NCBI RefSeq assembly: GCF_009720835.1
Contig: NZ_WNKZ01000025.1
Span: forward strand, 1 to 64,000
Direction: 5' to 3'
From: Pseudoduganella buxea
GTDB taxonomy: Bacteria > Pseudomonadota > Gammaproteobacteria > Burkholderiales > Burkholderiaceae_D
DNA: 64,000 bases
Positions 18,024 through 28,031 of this stretch are shown in pieces. Below the pieces are notes generated by a model that did not search any database, had not been told where the DNA came from, and saw only the letters and a program-made list of their open reading frames with translations. Position 1 is the first letter of the stretch, and each line of letters opens with the position of its first letter. Made by a program: the position numbers and the translations under genes.

Positions 18024-18539
18024 ATGATCCAGGCATGGCAATTAGGAAGGCGGGCGGCGGCACTTGCTGCCCTGTACAGTGTGACCACCTTCGCTGCCGT
18101 CGCGGCCGAGCAGGCCGGCTTCAGCAACCGGTGCCTGCGGGTTCCGGCCAACCAGCCATGGGTGGCGACGGGAATCACGGTGTCCCCCGACGAATTCGTC
18201 TGCGTGGCAGGCGAAGGGCTATGGTCGCATGGCGGCCAGGGAGTCCAGCAGATCTACCCCTATTATGGTCCCGAGGGGTGGGACAGGGACGTGCCGCAGG
18301 AAGAAGGCAGCGAGATCCTGCACATCGGCGCGCTGGTCGGCAGGATCGATGACAACTTCCCCTTTCTTATCAGGCAGCAATTCTGCTTCATCCCGCGCGT
18401 GACTGGCGAGCTGCGGCTGTCGATGGACGACGCGCCTGGAACCCATGGCAACAACGAAGGTTACCTGCGCGTGCGCGTCGTGACATGGCCGGTCTGGAAC
18501 AGGCCGCAACGCTACACCTTGCGCGTCGCCTGTCCGTGA
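18024..18539 (+). CDS. small secreted protein with a LecA/PA-IL-like sandwich pattern
   Basis: 171 residues from ATG 18024, behind a very strong AAGGAGAGG site. Signal peptide at residues 1 to about 28 (LYSVTTFAAVAA). The mature part has four Cys and the series ALVGRIDDNFPFLIR, then GELRLSMDDAP, then NNEGYLRVRV. This is the spacing of LecA/PA-IL-type galactose-binding jelly rolls (LIGRIG..PF..G, then L.L.VND, then DNSG...V.V), where the Asp/Asn residues bind calcium. The assignment is by motif only and sugar binding is inferred. Monocistronic; not obviously linked to neighbours. Confidence 0.55.
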   Translation: MIQAWQLGRRAAALAALYSVTTFAAVAAEQAGFSNRCLRVPANQPWVATGITVSPDEFVCVAGEGLWSHGGQGVQQIYPYYGPEGWDRDVPQEEGSEILHIGALVGRIDDNFPFLIRQQFCFIPRVTGELRLSMDDAPGTHGNNEGYLRVRVVTWPVWNRPQRYTLRVACP

Positions 18540-18733
18540 CGGATCAAGGCCGGATACCTGCCCTGCAGCCGGCTGACCGTCGCCGCAGTCGGTGAGCGTC
18601 CAGGTCGGCCTTGCCGGCGCCGTCCTGGTCGAGCAAGGGATGCAGGACCCGGCCCCGATCGGCCGATTCCCCGCGTGCCGGGCAGCGCCTTGCGGCGGCG
18701 GTGCCGCCGCATCGTTGTAAAGGAACACGTTGC

Positions 18734-18757
18734 AAAAGCGCCGCAGTGCGGCGCAAT
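18734..18757 (-). terminator. terminator downstream of the GH92 gene
   Basis: GCGCCGCA (18738-18745) and TGCGGCGC (18747-18754) form an 8-bp stem; on the minus strand it is followed by TTTTGC. A second hairpin, CCAGGCC/GGCCTGG (about 18779-18796), lies nearer the stop. The rest of 18540-18821 has nothing I recognise. Confidence 0.6.
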
Positions 18758-18821
18758 TACATCGAAAAGTCCACCGCCCAGGCCGAACGGCCTGGTGGTC
18801 GATGCGGTCTGGGCGGGCCGA

Positions 18822-21248
18822 TCAGCGGGCGATGTCGCCCGGCGCCTGTGGCAGGCTGGCACCACGCGTGCCCCAGCCTTGGGTGTCCGGTTGCGGTGCG
18901 AGGCGGTATATCAATGTGCCGGCCTGCTGCAGCTGCTCCCAGTCCAGCCAGACCCGTTGCAGGGGCCGCCCGGCCCATTGGACCGACTGCACGAAGCGGC
19001 GCTGGCCCGGCACTGCGCCGGGTGCCTCGATGCGCAAGGTGCGGCCCGGCGCGACGTCGATTTCCGTGCGCGCGAAACGGGGCGCGTGCAGCAGGAAGCG
19101 GCCGCTGCCCGGCGCGTCCGGATACAGGCCCAGGGCGCTGAACAGGTACCACGCGGACATCGTGCCCAGGTCGTCGTTGCCCGTGACGCCGGCCGGACCG
19201 TTGCCGAACAGGGTTTCCGCCGCGCGCAGCACCGTCGTCGTCTTCCACGGCTGGCCCATCAGGGTGTACATCCATGGCGCGTGCAAATCCGGTTCGTTGT
19301 TCGGGTTGTAGCGGAACTGGGCGTAGTAGCTGTACGGCCCGACGACCCACGACTTGCGCACGGCCTTCGGGTCGGCCAGGACGGCGTCGTAGTCGAAGAA
19401 CTGGTCGAGCCGGCGCAGGGCCTGGGCCGTGCCGCCCATCGCCTGCGCCAGGCCCGGCACGTCCTGCGGTACCAGCCACTGGTATTGCCACGCCGTGCCT
19501 TCATGGAAGCCATGGTCGCCCCGGGGATCGAAGCCGCTGCCGACATCGGCGAACCAGCTGCCGTCGGCCAGCCGCGGGCGGGGGAAGCCCCGCTGCCCCG
19601 TCGGCGCATCGACGACGGCCGGGTCCCACACCTTGCGCCAGTTCAACGCGCGCTGGGCCAGCGCCTGTGCATCCGCCTCGTGTCCCAGCGCTTTCGCCAT
19701 GCGGGCCAGCGCGCCGTCGGCCAGCGCATACTCCAGGGTCGCGGAGGCGCCGTGGTGGGGGTCGGTGTCCATGCCCTTGGAAATGAAACTACGCTCGTAC
19801 TGCACAAAGCCCTGACGCAGGTAGCTGGGGTTGCCCGAGCGGCCCTGGGGTCGGATACCGAAGGCGGGCACGCCGAAGGCGTTTTCCCGCAGCGCCGCAT
19901 AGGCTTCCTGCTCGCGCCCTTGCAGCGCGCCGAAGCGCCACAGGTCGACCAGGTAGGGCGTGACGGGGTCGCCCGTCATGATATTGGTCTCGAAGTTGGC
20001 GTAGCCCCAGCGCGGCAGCCAGCCGCCCTGCTCGCGGATCTTCAGCACGGAGTTGGCGATATCGCGCGCCCGCGCGGGCCGCAGCAGCGCCAGCAGCTGG
20101 TTCTGGGCGCGGTAGGTGTCCCACAGCGAGAAGTACTCGTAATAGGTCCAGTCCTTCGCCGTGTGAACCTGGTCGTCATAGCCACGATAGCGGCCGTCGG
20201 CGTCGTTGCCCGTCATCGGCTGCAGCAGTGCGTGGTACAGCGCCGTATAGAACACGGTGCGGTCGTCCCTGCTGCCGCCTTCGATACGCACGCTGGCCAG
20301 TTCGCGCTGCCACGCGGCCTGCGCCTTCTCGCGCATCGTGTCGAAAGCCAGCGGCTGCCCGCCGGCATAGCCCTCGGCCTGCAGGTTGCGCCGCGCGCCC
20401 TCCGGGTCGACGTGGGAGATGGCGCTGACAGCCGTGACGGCCTTGCCCTGCCCGACGTCGAAGCTCAGCCACGCGCCATGGGGCTTGGCCTCGCCCTGCT
20501 GGCTGGCCCCCTTCGCGCCGGGCCAGCCGCCCCGGTCGTCCCAGATACCGTGGGCGACGACGGGCCGGTCGAACACGATGCGGAACCACGTGGTGTACTT
20601 GGCGCCGCCGCAAAAGCTTTTCGTGACGATACGGCCTTCGACGCTGCGCCCGTCCACCGACACTTCGCTGCCGATGACGGAATGGCGCTCGTTGGCCTGG
20701 CCCAGGTTCAGCAGCAGGTGGCCTGTCGTCGCGCCGGCGGGAAAGGTGTAGCGCTCGGCCGCCGCGCGCGTCAGCGCCGTCGCCTCCGCCGTGATCCCGC
20801 CGTAGCTGGTCAGCTTGACCTTGTAGTAGCCGGCCTGGCCAACCTCGCCGTCATGACTGTACTTGGCGGCGTAGCTCTTGTGGTCGAAGCTGCCCGGCTT
20901 GGTCGTGTCGAAGTCGCCGCCGGGACCGATGCGGCCCGTGACGGGCAGGATGGAAAGCTGCCCGCCCTGCTCCCAGCAGCCGGCGCCGGACAGGAAGGAG
21001 TGGCCGAAGCCGCGGATGCGCTCGTCGCTGTAGCGGTAGCCGGCGTAATGGTCCGTGATGGGGCTGACCTGGATCATGCCGAACGGCGCCGACGCGCCGG
21101 GGAAGGTATTGCCTTCGTCCTGGGTGCCGATGAAGGTGTTGACGGGCGTGTCACCCGTCTTGGGCACCGCCGCGAGGGCCGCGGCCATGGGCAGCACGCA
21201 GGCGAACAGGGTCGCCTGCACGGCGCGTAATTTCATGGATGTCGTCAT
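18822..21248 (-). CDS. GH92 alpha-mannosidase, secreted
   Basis: Calcium-dependent exo-alpha-mannosidase of family 92, acting on alpha-mannan or N-glycan side chains. 808 residues from ATG 21248, with signal peptide ending PMAAALAA. Family marks: IGTQDEGNTFPGASAPFGM near the N-terminus, acid Glu in HEGTAWQYQW, HAPWMYTLMGQPWKT, and GNDDLGTMSAWY, whose Asp pair supplies the base. Second of two GH92 genes in a row, both on the strand of and downstream from the TonB-dependent receptor. Linkage specificity (1,2, 1,3 or 1,4) cannot be told by eye. Confidence 0.93.
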   Translation of the reverse strand: MTTSMKLRAVQATLFACVLPMAAALAAVPKTGDTPVNTFIGTQDEGNTFPGASAPFGMIQVSPITDHYAGYRYSDERIRGFGHSFLSGAGCWEQGGQLSILPVTGRIGPGGDFDTTKPGSFDHKSYAAKYSHDGEVGQAGYYKVKLTSYGGITAEATALTRAAAERYTFPAGATTGHLLLNLGQANERHSVIGSEVSVDGRSVEGRIVTKSFCGGAKYTTWFRIVFDRPVVAHGIWDDRGGWPGAKGASQQGEAKPHGAWLSFDVGQGKAVTAVSAISHVDPEGARRNLQAEGYAGGQPLAFDTMREKAQAAWQRELASVRIEGGSRDDRTVFYTALYHALLQPMTGNDADGRYRGYDDQVHTAKDWTYYEYFSLWDTYRAQNQLLALLRPARARDIANSVLKIREQGGWLPRWGYANFETNIMTGDPVTPYLVDLWRFGALQGREQEAYAALRENAFGVPAFGIRPQGRSGNPSYLRQGFVQYERSFISKGMDTDPHHGASATLEYALADGALARMAKALGHEADAQALAQRALNWRKVWDPAVVDAPTGQRGFPRPRLADGSWFADVGSGFDPRGDHGFHEGTAWQYQWLVPQDVPGLAQAMGGTAQALRRLDQFFDYDAVLADPKAVRKSWVVGPYSYYAQFRYNPNNEPDLHAPWMYTLMGQPWKTTTVLRAAETLFGNGPAGVTGNDDLGTMSAWYLFSALGLYPDAPGSGRFLLHAPRFARTEIDVAPGRTLRIEAPGAVPGQRRFVQSVQWAGRPLQRVWLDWEQLQQAGTLIYRLAPQPDTQGWGTRGASLPQAPGDIAR

Positions 21249-21273
21249 GGTAAATCCGAGAATGAGGGTGATA

Positions 21274-24200
21274 TCACGGCTGAGGCTTCGCGACGGGCTG
21301 CAGCAGTTCCAGTTCCGCCAGGTCCAGCGCCGTGCCGTTGTCGAAGCGCAGGCGGTATTGTCGATAGGCGCCGGGCGCGGCAACGCGGAACGGCCGCAGT
21401 TGCCGCGCCCAGTTGAAGCGCTCGCCGCGCCGCCGGTCGATTACCTTCCAGCCGCCCTTGCCGCCTTTGCCTTCCAGGGTCCAGCCCAGGGCGGCCGGCG
21501 GCACCTTGCCGCTGGTGATGGTGTAGTAGGTGAACGCCGTGGCGTTGCCGAAGGTGAAACCGACGCTCGCGCGGGCCGGCAGCGGCTGCGACGTCGCCGC
21601 GTCGTCGTCGACCAGCGCAGCGGCGGCGACCTGGCCGCGAACGGACACCGTCGCCGCGCCGCTGCGGTCCTCCAGCCTGGCCGGCAGGCGCCCAGGCGCC
21701 GTCATCGACGGGGGCAAGGCCGCCGCTTCGCTGCCCCAGGCCGAGGGTGTGCTGCCCATCGTGAACTCCAGGGTAGCGCCGGCGGCGATGTCTTCGTGGC
21801 GTATCCAGGCCCTGGGCCACGGCTTGCCGTCGACCTTCAGGGACTGGACGTAGACATTCTCGGTGCTCTGGTTGTTGGCGATGACGGTCAAGGTCTTGCC
21901 GGTGTCAAGGCGCACGTCGGCGCGGCTGAAGGCGGGCGAGCCGATCACGTATTCCGGCGCCCCCATCCGCAGCGGATACAGGCCCAGCGAGGCAAACAGA
22001 TACCACGCCGACATTTCGCCGTTGTCCTCGTCGCCCGCGTAGCCCTGGCCGATTTCGCTGCCCAGGTACAGCCGCGCCAGGATCTCGCGCGTGACGCGCT
22101 GGGTCTTCCACGGCTGGCCGGCGGGCACGTACATCCACGGGATGTGATGCGAAGGCTGGTTGCTGTGGGCGTACATGCCCATGCGCACGTCGCGCGCCTC
22201 CGTCATTTCATGGATAACCTGGCCGTAGCTGCCGCTGAACGCGGGCGCGGCCGTTTCCGGCGTGGCGAAGAAGGCGTCCAGCCGGCCGGCCAGCGCCGCG
22301 CTCCCGCCGTGCAGGGTAGCCAGGCCTTCGGCATCATGGGGCGCGGTGAAGGCGAAGTTCCAGCCGTTGGCCTCCGTGTAGTCGCCGCCCCAGCGGCGCG
22401 GTTCGAACCGGGCGGCCGGCTCGCGCCATTGCCCGTTCGCGTCGCGGCCCCGGAAGAAGCCGGTGGCCGGATCGAACAGGTGGACGTAATCGCCGGCCCG
22501 TGCCTGGAAGTAGCCGGCTTCGTCCCGGTAGCGGCGCGCCAGTGCGGGATCGCTTGCGTCCCGCGCCAGCGCCTGGCCGAACTGCGCCAGGCCGAAGTCG
22601 TTCAGCGCGCCTTCGAGCGTCCACGACAGGCCTTCGTGGACCGACCCATCCACATAGCCCCGGTACATCGACCGCGCCAGGCCCTTGCGGCCCACATTGG
22701 CGACGGGCGGCACGGCGGTGGCGTTCTTCAGCGCCGCCTCGTAGGCCTCGTGCGCGTCGAAGCCCCGTACGCCCTTCAACCATGCATCGGCAAAGGCCAC
22801 GTCGGAACTGGTGCCCACCATCAGGTCGGCGTAGCCGGGCGAGGACCAGCGCGCGACCCAGCCGCCCTCGCGGTACTGCTGCAGGAAGCCGTCGACCATC
22901 TCGCCCGCCCGTTGCGGCGCCAGCAGCGCGTATGCAGGCCACGTCGTGCGGAAGGTGTCCCAGAAGCCGTTGTTGACGTAGTTCTTGCCGGGCCGGACCG
23001 GGGCCGACGTGCGCTGCGCGTCGCCGCCCGCGTTCCGGTCGGACCAGCCGCTCTGGTCGGCGTGGCGCCACTCGGGCCGGTCCTTCGTGCCGACGTTCTC
23101 GTGCGCCGCGTTCGGGTACAGGAACAGGCGGTACAGGTTGGAATACAGCGTCGTCAGCTGGTCCGCGCTGGCGCCCTGCACCGCGACCCGGCCTAGCTCC
23201 GCGTCCCACGCGGCCTGCGCCCGCTCGCGGACGGCGTCGAAACCGGCATCGCCGATCTCCAGCTCGAGGTTGCGCCGCGCCTGCTCCACGGAGATCAGCG
23301 AGGTGGCGATGCGCATGCGTACTTCGCCGTCGTCGCTCGCGGCGAACTTGACGTAGCCGGTGGGCCGGCCCGTGTCGATGGCGGCGCTTGCCGTCCAGCG
23401 CTGGTCGAAACGGGCGTAGACGAACATGCGCCCGGCGCCGTTCGACAGGCCGCTGCGCGTGTCCGTATAGCCGTGCAGGGTTTGCGTGGCCGCGTCCAGC
23501 GTCAGGCCGCCGCGCCCGTCGACGTTATCGAACAGCAGGTTGGCGTCGCCACCTTGCGGGAAGCGGAAGCGGAAGATGGCGGCATGATCGCTGGGTGCGA
23601 TCTCGGCGCGGATGCCGTTGTCGAAGTCGACGCGGTAGGTGTAGGGCCGCGCCAGTTCGCGCTCGTGCGAGAACGACAGGGCCCGGCGCACACGGTCCGC
23701 GTCCGGTTGCCCGCTCGTGTTCGACGGCATCACCTGGAAGGTCTGGCGGTCGCCCATCCATGGGCTGGGCTGGTGACTCAGGGACAGGGCCTGCAGGCGC
23801 GGCCGGTTGTCCGGGCCGTTCTGTTCGTTCCACCGGTACAGCCAGCCCAGGGTGCCGGCATCCGTGACGGGCGTCCAGAAGTTGAAGCCGTGGGGCACGG
23901 CCGTGGCGGGAACGTTGTTCCCCCGCGAGAAGGTGCCGTTGGCCTGGGTGCCGCGGGTGGTCAGCACGTAATCCGACGGGCGGGCGGCCAGCGCCGGTGC
24001 TTCGGTCTTGACGACGATGTCGTCCAGCCAGCCGCTGGCACCCTTGGCGCCGGGCCGCATTTCCAGCTCGATGGCCACGATGCGCCGTCCCGCGAGCGCG
24101 CCCAGCCGCAACTCCTTGTGGGCCCACTGCTGCGGATACAGGGCCTTCGATTGCGCCTGCGCGGCGGCGCCCAGGCGCACGCCGTGGTGGTCCGGCACGG

Positions 24201-24591
24201 CCAGGCTGGATACCCGCTCGCCGTTGTCCAGCAGCAGATCGAGCGAAACGCCGGTGGAGGCCTCGGTGTCGCCGTCGACGATCTCGGGCAGCACCTTCCA
24301 CGAAAGCTGTGTGTCGGCGCCGATGGCGATGTCGACGTCGAACAGCCGCAGGCGGCCGCCGTTGCCGTCCGCGCTGTAGCGCAGCGCACGCGAGCCGGTG
24401 TAGCCCACGCGGGGCTTGGCGGCATACGGGCGCTCGGGGCCGTCGCCCGCTTCCAGGCTCAGGCCCTCCCCCGTCAGCTGGCCGGGAAAGCGTTCCCCTG
24501 CCTCGAAGGAGGTGGCGAAGCCGGTGGCACCCGCGCTGCCGCAGGCAAGCAGCAGCGCCACGGTCGCCAGGTGATGGTCATGCATGGTCAT
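21274..24591 (-). CDS. GH92 glycoside hydrolase with N-terminal sandwich domain
   Basis: 1105 residues from ATG 24591. The signal region LATVALLLACGSAG could be cut by signal peptidase I or be a lipobox (LLAC). Residues to about 215 form a jelly-roll module resembling NPCBM/lectin-like domains seen before some GH92 enzymes; the GH92 core then follows. Catalytic region: EANGWNFAF in place of the common EGTAWQY, PSHHIPWMYVPAGQPWKT, and GDEDNGEMSAWY for the GNDDxG motif, so acidic residues are kept but in a different subgroup from the neighbour. A C-terminal F5/8-like tail follows. The two enzymes probably remove different alpha-mannosyl links. Confidence 0.9.
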   Translation of the reverse strand: MTMHDHHLATVALLLACGSAGATGFATSFEAGERFPGQLTGEGLSLEAGDGPERPYAAKPRVGYTGSRALRYSADGNGGRLRLFDVDIAIGADTQLSWKVLPEIVDGDTEASTGVSLDLLLDNGERVSSLAVPDHHGVRLGAAAQAQSKALYPQQWAHKELRLGALAGRRIVAIELEMRPGAKGASGWLDDIVVKTEAPALAARPSDYVLTTRGTQANGTFSRGNNVPATAVPHGFNFWTPVTDAGTLGWLYRWNEQNGPDNRPRLQALSLSHQPSPWMGDRQTFQVMPSNTSGQPDADRVRRALSFSHERELARPYTYRVDFDNGIRAEIAPSDHAAIFRFRFPQGGDANLLFDNVDGRGGLTLDAATQTLHGYTDTRSGLSNGAGRMFVYARFDQRWTASAAIDTGRPTGYVKFAASDDGEVRMRIATSLISVEQARRNLELEIGDAGFDAVRERAQAAWDAELGRVAVQGASADQLTTLYSNLYRLFLYPNAAHENVGTKDRPEWRHADQSGWSDRNAGGDAQRTSAPVRPGKNYVNNGFWDTFRTTWPAYALLAPQRAGEMVDGFLQQYREGGWVARWSSPGYADLMVGTSSDVAFADAWLKGVRGFDAHEAYEAALKNATAVPPVANVGRKGLARSMYRGYVDGSVHEGLSWTLEGALNDFGLAQFGQALARDASDPALARRYRDEAGYFQARAGDYVHLFDPATGFFRGRDANGQWREPAARFEPRRWGGDYTEANGWNFAFTAPHDAEGLATLHGGSAALAGRLDAFFATPETAAPAFSGSYGQVIHEMTEARDVRMGMYAHSNQPSHHIPWMYVPAGQPWKTQRVTREILARLYLGSEIGQGYAGDEDNGEMSAWYLFASLGLYPLRMGAPEYVIGSPAFSRADVRLDTGKTLTVIANNQSTENVYVQSLKVDGKPWPRAWIRHEDIAAGATLEFTMGSTPSAWGSEAAALPPSMTAPGRLPARLEDRSGAATVSVRGQVAAAALVDDDAATSQPLPARASVGFTFGNATAFTYYTITSGKVPPAALGWTLEGKGGKGGWKVIDRRRGERFNWARQLRPFRVAAPGAYRQYRLRFDNGTALDLAELELLQPVAKPQP

Positions 24592-24620
24592 GTTGGTAAC
24601 ACTTCCTGGAGAATGGGAAA

Positions 24621-24645
24621 TCGACCGGCTTCTCGGGCCGGTCAC
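24621..24645 (-). promoter_or_regulatory. intercistronic hairpin between receptor and GH92 genes
   Basis: GACCGGC (24623-24629) pairs with GCCGGTC (24637-24643). No T-run follows on the minus strand. It fits partial attenuation or protection of the upstream receptor message within one operon. Confidence 0.4.
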
Positions 24646-24667
24646 GCGCGTCGTATTTCAAGCCGGC

Positions 24668-27600
24668 TTAGAACTTGTAGTTCAAGCCGACATAGCCGAC
24701 GCGGCCCGCATAGCCGTTCGAATAGAAGCGGTTCTCCGTGTCGTTGCCCAGGTGGGCGCGCGTTTCTTCCCGCGTCACGTTCAGCACGGAAGCCGTCAGG
24801 CTCAGCTCCTTCGTGATGTTGAAGGCCGCGTTCAGGTCGATCTGCGCATACGGTTCGTCGTACACGTTCAAGCCGTTGACGAGGCCGTTCACCACCTCGC
24901 CGCGGCGGTTGTAGGACGCGCGCAGCATGTAGCGGTCCGTCGAGTAGAACACGGTCAGGTTGGCCTGGCTCTTGGCGCTGCCCACCAGCGGCGACTTGCC
25001 GATCTCCGTACCGTCCGCCAGGGTGATGGCGGCCTGGTTGGTCTTGTTGTACGTGTAGTTGACCTGGAAGCCCAGTCCGGACGCCAGCGTGTGCTGCGCG
25101 TACAGTTCGACACCCTGCGACACGGCATCGCGCCCGCCGGCACTGGTCGAATAGTTCTGAAGGGTGACGGTCTCGCCGCCCACGTTCAGCGACGTGTCGC
25201 GCACCACCGGCACGGAGAAGTTGCTGACGTTCTTGCGGAACAGGCCCATGCCCAGCACGGAACCGCGCTGGAAATACCACTCCAGGCCCAGGTCGTACTG
25301 CGTGGCCTGGTAGGGCTCCAGGTCCTTGTTGCTGCCCGAGCCGAACCAGCCCTGCTGGTCGCCGCCACCGATGAGCCGGCGGTCGTTGACGTATTCCTGG
25401 CTGTAGTAGTTCAGGCTGCCAGGCGCGGCGATGTCGCCATAGCTGGGCCGCGCCACCACCTTCGAGGCGGCCGCGCGCAGCAGCAGGGTGTCGCTCAGGT
25501 CGTAGGCCAGGTTGAAGCTGGGAAGGACGTCCGTGTAGCTGCGGTCCAGCGCGCTGACAACGTAGGACGATACGTGCCCGGAGGCCGGGTTGGTTTTGCT
25601 GTCCGGCACGACCGTAAAGCCGCTGGTGCAGCCGGAACCGGCCGGCGCGCCGGCGGCGGGCAAGCCACCGGCCTGGCATGGCGCCGGCTTGCCGTCCGGG
25701 CCGTTGAAGAAGTAGTCCTTGTAGTAATCGACCTGGTCCGTCGAGTCCGCGTGCTGGCGGGTGCGCGCCACGCGCAGGCCGACGTTGCCGCGCAGGCGGT
25801 CCGCCTTGATATTGGCCTGCAGGTAGAAGGACGAAATCTTCTCGTCGACATTGAAGATGAAGTTGTCCTCGTTACGCGTTTGCATGGCGCCATAAGTCTG
25901 GCCCAGGTAGGCGATATAGGCCGGGTAATCGATGGCGGGGAAGGCGCTGGCCCTGATGCCGCCCGTGATATTGCCCAGCGACTGGGCGTAGAGGAACTCG
26001 GGGCGAAATTTATTGGCCGACGCATCGCAACCGTTCTGGTAGCGGTTATCGTAATTGCCGGCGTCCAGGCCCTTGCAGGCCCAGTAGTTATTGCCCGTGC
26101 TGCGGTGGGTGCCGCCGTCGCGGTATTTGCCGCCGAATTGCAGCGAGTCCAGCCATTTGCTGTCCGCATGCCACGTGAAGTCGGCCTGCGCGTAATTCTG
26201 CTTCGTGCTGTTGCGGGTCCACGAGGAGGACGTCGAACCCAGGTCGATTTCGCCGATGCCCTTGCCCAGGTTGGCCATCAGGTCCGGCGCGAAAGTCATC
26301 GTCGGCGTCCCCGTCACGTCCCAGGACGTGGCGGTATTCCCCAGCGACCAGCTGCCGTCGGCATTCTGCATGCGCGGCTTGATCGGCATGCCGAACTGCA
26401 TTTCCGGGCCGCCCTTGGCCCAGGTGCGCCCCGCCTTGAACGTGGCGTCCAGCGATTTGCCGCGCCATTCGATTTCGATATCGGCCGTCTGCGACAGCGC
26501 CTTCTCGCGGCTGTAATTGCCGGCAATTTGCGGCGTGGGAATCGTGCAGTCGTCCGGACCGAAGCCGCCCGTATTGGTCAAGCCCCCGGCTGCTGCCTGG
26601 TCGGCGTTGCAATAATAAGCCTTGCCCGGGTGCGCACTGTATTGGGCGCCCGTGACGATGGTCTTGCTGGGGTCGAACGTCAAGCCGTCGAGCAGGCGCC
26701 CGCCCGGCCAGTTGCCGTCGCCGTTATAGCGGGCGATGCTCCATTCCGGTACCTTCAGCGAGTTGGTTTGGGAAGTTTGCGACAGGTCGAAACGGAAGTA
26801 GTTCGCCGTCATGTTCAGGTTGCGCAGGGGCTTGAACTGCAGGGTCAGCTGTCCGCCCTTGCGTTCGCGCTTCTCGGTCCTGACATTGAGGTTGACCGAG
26901 GTGGGCATCATGAAGTTCGTGTAGTACTTGCCGGACTGGTCGTAAAAGCCCGACTGGCCCCACCAGTAGGACGTCAGGTCCGACTCCTTGCCATGGATAT
27001 CCGTGGCGGGATGGGTATCGTAGTCGTCCGCATACCACTGCCAGTTTTCCGTGCTGGCGCCCATCGTCCGCGTCGTGCGCTTCTGCTGGGTGAAGCCCAC
27101 CAGGATGCCGAAGCGCTTGCTCTCGTCATGCCATGAATACTGGCCGGAGAACTGCGGGTCCGTCTTCTTTGTCGTGTCGGCCCACGTGCCTTCCATATTG
27201 ACGAAGCCGGAATTCGGCTTCATGTCCAGCGGCCGGCGCGTGCGCAGGATCACGGTACCGCCGATGCCGCCTTCGTCGAGGCGCGCTTCCGGCGTCTTGT
27301 ACAACTCCGCGCTGGACAGCATATTCGCCGGCATCAGCATGTAGTTGAACGAACGCGAAGGATCGCCATTCGATTCGGCCGTCGCCACGTAATTGCCGTT
27401 CAACTGGGTCAAGGTCAATTCGGACGACAGACCGCGCACGCTGACATTCTTGCCTTCGCCGCCGCTGCGCGTCACCACCACGCCCGGCACGCGCTGCAGC
27501 GCATCGGCCACGTTCTTGTCGGGGAATTTACCCACATCCTCGGCCGTGATGACTTCGACGATGGAATTTGCATCGCGTTTCTGGTCCAGGCTTTTCTCGA

Positions 27601-27793
27601 TCGCATAGCGGTAGCCGCTGACGACGACCTTCGATACGGGGGCCGCGTCCGCGCCCTGCCCGGACTGGTCCTCGATTGACGCAGTCTGCGCCTGCGCCGT
27701 GGAAAGCGACAGCAACGCAATGCCGACCGCCACGGCGATCGGCGTCGCGCGGCAACGGAATTTCTGTCCAACGAAATGGCTTTCAAAGCTCAT
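24668..27793 (-). CDS. TonB-dependent receptor of the mannoside locus
   Basis: Outer-membrane active importer for an oligosaccharide, powered by TonB-ExbBD. 1041 residues; signal peptide at 1 to about 36 (ending STAQAQ). The plug domain has SIVEVITAEDVGKFPDKNVADALQRVPGV, shown here only as the start VITAEDVGKFPDKN, followed by VSVRGLSSE and TVILRTRRPLD. The 22-strand barrel ends VGYVGLNYKF with the terminal Phe needed for Bam assembly. The family style is the large TonB receptor typical of Xanthomonas/Caulobacter/Massilia carbohydrate loci. Ribosome site CAGGAGAC before the ATG. First gene of an operon with the two GH92 genes. Confidence 0.93.
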   Translation of the reverse strand: MSFESHFVGQKFRCRATPIAVAVGIALLSLSTAQAQTASIEDQSGQGADAAPVSKVVVSGYRYAIEKSLDQKRDANSIVEVITAEDVGKFPDKNVADALQRVPGVVVTRSGGEGKNVSVRGLSSELTLTQLNGNYVATAESNGDPSRSFNYMLMPANMLSSAELYKTPEARLDEGGIGGTVILRTRRPLDMKPNSGFVNMEGTWADTTKKTDPQFSGQYSWHDESKRFGILVGFTQQKRTTRTMGASTENWQWYADDYDTHPATDIHGKESDLTSYWWGQSGFYDQSGKYYTNFMMPTSVNLNVRTEKRERKGGQLTLQFKPLRNLNMTANYFRFDLSQTSQTNSLKVPEWSIARYNGDGNWPGGRLLDGLTFDPSKTIVTGAQYSAHPGKAYYCNADQAAAGGLTNTGGFGPDDCTIPTPQIAGNYSREKALSQTADIEIEWRGKSLDATFKAGRTWAKGGPEMQFGMPIKPRMQNADGSWSLGNTATSWDVTGTPTMTFAPDLMANLGKGIGEIDLGSTSSSWTRNSTKQNYAQADFTWHADSKWLDSLQFGGKYRDGGTHRSTGNNYWACKGLDAGNYDNRYQNGCDASANKFRPEFLYAQSLGNITGGIRASAFPAIDYPAYIAYLGQTYGAMQTRNEDNFIFNVDEKISSFYLQANIKADRLRGNVGLRVARTRQHADSTDQVDYYKDYFFNGPDGKPAPCQAGGLPAAGAPAGSGCTSGFTVVPDSKTNPASGHVSSYVVSALDRSYTDVLPSFNLAYDLSDTLLLRAAASKVVARPSYGDIAAPGSLNYYSQEYVNDRRLIGGGDQQGWFGSGSNKDLEPYQATQYDLGLEWYFQRGSVLGMGLFRKNVSNFSVPVVRDTSLNVGGETVTLQNYSTSAGGRDAVSQGVELYAQHTLASGLGFQVNYTYNKTNQAAITLADGTEIGKSPLVGSAKSQANLTVFYSTDRYMLRASYNRRGEVVNGLVNGLNVYDEPYAQIDLNAAFNITKELSLTASVLNVTREETRAHLGNDTENRFYSNGYAGRVGYVGLNYKF

Positions 27794-27923
27794 ACATGTC
27801 TCCTGATCGTGCCCTTTGCGGGCTTTTTTTGTAAGGCGCGGCGCCCGGCATCAGCCATCGTCCGAAAAGAGATGCGCGCTCGCGCTCCCCGGTAACGTCC
27901 ATGAGATAAACAGGCCGCCGTCG

Positions 27924-27939
27924 ATTTACTAAACACGCA
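27924..27939 (-). promoter_or_regulatory. operator-like repeat, copy 1 (receptor promoter)
   Basis: ATTTACTAAACACGCA on the plus strand; differs at one base from the copy at 28045-28060. The core TTTACTAAAC is almost palindromic, as expected for a dimeric repressor of LacI, GntR or ROK type. Confidence 0.45.
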
Positions 27940-28031
27940 ATTCGCGCGGCATTATGCGGGACCAGCGCATCCCATGATGTGGAACTTAACCGAAGCAAGT
28001 CAGCTCGGCACGGCAACTTGTTCAATTCCCG

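Noticed and set aside
18675-21230. 851-codon open frame antisense to the GH92 gene
   Set aside because: Shadow frame without any domain; GH92 motifs are on the minus strand.
24584-27136. 850-codon open frame antisense to the TonB-dependent receptor
   Set aside because: Shadow frame; the receptor has signal, plug and barrel signatures.
27811-27830. GCCC/GGGC hairpin with T-run before the receptor gene
   Set aside because: Only four base pairs and no plus-strand transcript to terminate; kept only as part of the gap description.
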